Assembly (NCBI GenBank): GCA_026770585.1
Contig: MU646887.1
Coordinates: 18,825 to 31,835 of the forward strand
Direction of reading: 5' to 3'
DNA: 13,011 nt
Origin: Baffinella frigidus
Lineage: Eukaryota; Cryptophyceae; Cryptomonadales; Baffinellaceae
This document shows positions 12,083-13,011 of this stretch, piece after piece (position 1 is the stretch's first letter; the number at the start of each line of letters is the position of its first letter). Below the pieces are notes generated by a model. The model did not search any database. It was not told the DNA's origin and saw only the letters and a list, made by a program, of their open reading frames with translations. Position numbers and translations under genes: made by a program.

Positions 12083-12158
12083 GGTACCACAGGGTGGCGG
12101 ACCCCTTCCGGCGGCCGATCGACGCGATTCCGACGCTCTTCCCGTGGCACCCGATCGG
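12083..12158 (+). CDS. Exon 6: HRVADPFRRP block
   Basis: The acceptor CATGCAG leaves GG, completing codon 176, then YHRVADPFRRPIDAIPTLF and PWHPIG. (F/Y)HR(V/L)ADPxRxP(L/I)DA..(T/S)L..PIG is the conserved segment following PFYPGALVRFxG in this oxidoreductase group, so order and phase are right. The 3' end is not certain. A GG|GTCTGC donor at 12158/12159 is proposed because all copies diverge right after ATCGGGT (or ATCAGGT). If not spliced, the frame runs to a stop at about 12266 with unrelated residues. Later exons must lie beyond the window. Confidence 0.8.
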
Positions 12159-12180
12159 GTCTGCCCCCGCAGCGAAATTA

Positions 12181-12278
12181 ATAGCTATGAATCAGGCTTA
12201 CCAAAAACTAAAAACTCATTATTGTTTGGCACGAAGAGTATTTATGCCGTCGGCGATGCCAAACTAGGCAATTCTCCA
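12181..12278. other. Sequence after exon 6, with an empty insertion site
   Basis: ATAGCTATGA (12181-12190) followed by ATCAGGCTTACCAAAAACTAAAAACTCAT is the unoccupied form of the site that carries element N at 12773-12940. The remainder to 12278 is unrecognised. Confidence 0.7.
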
Positions 12279-12321
12279 CACCCGATCGGGACGACGCTCT
12301 TCCCGTGGCACCCCATCGGGT
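12279..12321 (+). pseudogene. Exon 6 copy b (partial, rearranged)
   Basis: CACCCGATCGGG followed by ACGACGCTCTTCCCGTGG and CACCCCATCGGGT: two overlapping pieces of the exon end (TLFPWHPIG) in tandem. It then passes into MITE B3. Confidence 0.75.
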
Positions 12322-12342
12322 GCGCATCCCGACGCTTGTTCC

Positions 12343-12470
12343 CCACACAGCGGACTTCGAAGGGATTTTCGGGCGCTGAGAGCCCGAGTTTCCGTTATCT
12401 TATCCGTAGGAACCCCCCTATGTCCCTACGGGTTGCCTACCGTAGGGTCCTAGGTCTTATCGCTTAGGGG
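12343..12470. mobile_element. MITE family B, copy 3 (3' truncated)
   Basis: CCACACAGCGGACTTCGAAGG..GAGTTTCCGTTATCTTATCC through CCTACCGTAGGGTCCTAGG and CTTATCGCTTAGGGG, very close to copy 2. The right terminal repeat is missing and an exon 6 copy starts at the break. Confidence 0.85.
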
Positions 12471-12534
12471 ACCCCTTCGGGCGGCCGATCGACGCAATCC
12501 TCTTCCCGTGGCATCCGATCGGGTACCACACCAG
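12470..12534 (+). pseudogene. Exon 6 copy c, with a 6-base in-frame deletion
   Basis: Reads DPFGRPIDA, then I-LFPWHPIG; six bases (codons P, T) are missing in frame and one R is G. The 5' side is cut by MITE B3. It ends ATCGGGTA, next to MITE A4. Confidence 0.8.
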
Positions 12535-12535
12535 A

Positions 12536-12616
12536 ATGATAGAGAGGCCTATTCAGAACCAATGCTCTTTTGAAAGTGGGCATTTGTGTAGTAACGTTCG
12601 TTGATTGGTCACGTAG
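12536..12616. mobile_element. MITE family A, copy 4 (truncated)
   Basis: CCACACCAGAATGATAGAGAGG, then TGAAAGTGGGCATTTGTG and TAGTAACGTTCGTTGATTGG, in the orientation of copy 1. The other half is missing and exon 6 sequence follows. Confidence 0.8.
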
Positions 12617-12641
12617 CTCTCCCCGCGGCACCCGATCGGGT
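12617..12641 (+). pseudogene. Exon 6 copy d (end only)
   Basis: CTCTCCCCGCGGCACCCGATCGGGT reads LSPRHPIG, the last eight codons, between MITE A4 and MITE B4. Confidence 0.75.
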
Positions 12642-12667
12642 GCGACTTCCAACGCGCTTCCCTTTCC

Positions 12668-12721
12668 AAACAGCGGGTTACGAAGGGATTTTTAGCCCAA
12701 ATCGGGCCACCTTTCCGTTAC
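12668..12721. mobile_element. MITE family B, copy 4 (one end only)
   Basis: AACAGCGGGTTACGAAGGGATT and CCCAAATCGGGCCAC match the right half of copy 1 in reverse. Broken at 12721, where exon 6 sequence resumes. Confidence 0.75.
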
Positions 12722-12772
12722 GCTCTTCCCTTGGCACCCGATCAGGTCTGCCCCCGACATGAATAGCTATGA
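12722..12772 (+). pseudogene. Exon 6 copy e with downstream flank
   Basis: GCTCTTCCCTTGGCACCC..GATCAGGTCTGCCCCCG and then ATAGCTATGA: the end of exon 6 together with its original 3' flank as at 12136-12190. This unit was copied with about 70 bp of flank. The flank resumes after element N at 12941. Confidence 0.8.
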
Positions 12773-12940
12773 GCTTGGTCGGATAGCGAGGGGGCAAACG
12801 GATATTTTTGATTCGGGTACGAATGACGAGTCGTGTCCGAGTTGTGGGCGCTGAAACTCCAATTTGGAGTTTCAGCCCCCACAACTTGGACACGGCTCAA
12901 AACTACCCGATCCATTTGCCCCCTCGCCATCCGAGCAAGG
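12773..12940. mobile_element. Foldback element N in an otherwise duplicated site
   Basis: 168 bp. Arms GCTTGGTCGGATAGCGAGGG and the complement of CTCGCCATCCGAGCAAGG. The whole element pairs, including TGTCCGAGTTGTGGG and an apex GCTGAAACTCCAA-T-TTGGAGTTTCAGC. The related site at 12181-12219 lacks it, so its boundaries are set by comparison. Confidence 0.88.
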
Positions 12941-12986
12941 ATTAGGCTTACCAAAAATTAAAAAACTCATCCACCAAACCCTAAAG

Positions 12987-13011
12987 CCCCCCCCCCCCCC
13001 CCCCCCCCCCC
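12987..13011 (+). repeat. Poly-C run at the window end
   Basis: 25 consecutive C after CCCTAAAG. It may be an assembly or sequencing edge, or a real C-tract like those at about 7553 and 7659. Confidence 0.9.

Overview
This is a eukaryotic nuclear window, most likely from an alga with a complex red-type plastid. Two things point there. The gene starting at 5293 encodes a signal peptide ending ASA followed by Phe (the ASAFAP-type junction of bipartite plastid presequences in cryptophytes, haptophytes and stramenopiles). The telomere-like repeats are TTTAGGG-type heptamers. The exact lineage is not resolved. No bacterial operons, rRNA, tRNA, CRISPR or intact transposase were seen.

The main content is a split gene on the plus strand, 5293 to about 12158 and probably beyond. 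Six exons with GT-AG borders and compatible phases (5293-5559, 6139-6219, 7062-7106, 8787-8870, 11447-11495, 12083-12158) encode a plastid-targeted FAD-dependent oxidoreductase of the amine oxidase / phytoene desaturase / protoporphyrinogen oxidase type. The exons carry GAGVAG, then VEASDGPGGRVRTD, VDGFLLDRGFQ, a SYPEAQRLLNY block, PFYPGALVRFDG and HRVADPFRRP, in the order expected for the family.

Its introns are unusual. They hold long degenerate telomere-type arrays (CCCTAAA, CCCGAAA, CCCTACA, CCCTCAA) and many foldback/MITE-like elements. They also hold extra, mostly broken copies of the gene's own exons: at least one for exon 2, three or more for exon 4, six or seven for exon 5, four for exon 6. 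Many copies end abruptly in telomere repeat or in a MITE.

The left part (about 500-2570) shows the same pattern on the minus strand. A gene I do not recognise has short exons (1717-1761, 2187-2232, 2270-2397, 504-559), repeated exon fragments, MITE insertions and telomere-like arrays. In both genes most of the arrays put the C-rich strand on the sense strand. A separate minus-strand segment at 4507-4598 could encode a signal-peptide-like stretch.

Layout: 1-105 G-rich repeat; 146-235 doubtful exon end; 268-1768 nested foldbacks and exon copies; 1779-2135 and 2567-2852 TTTAGGG arrays; 2853-4740 foldback elements; 4740-5292 upstream region of the FAD gene; 5293-12158 FAD gene; 12159-12986 exon-6 copies with nested MITEs; 12987-13011 poly-C, probably an assembly edge.
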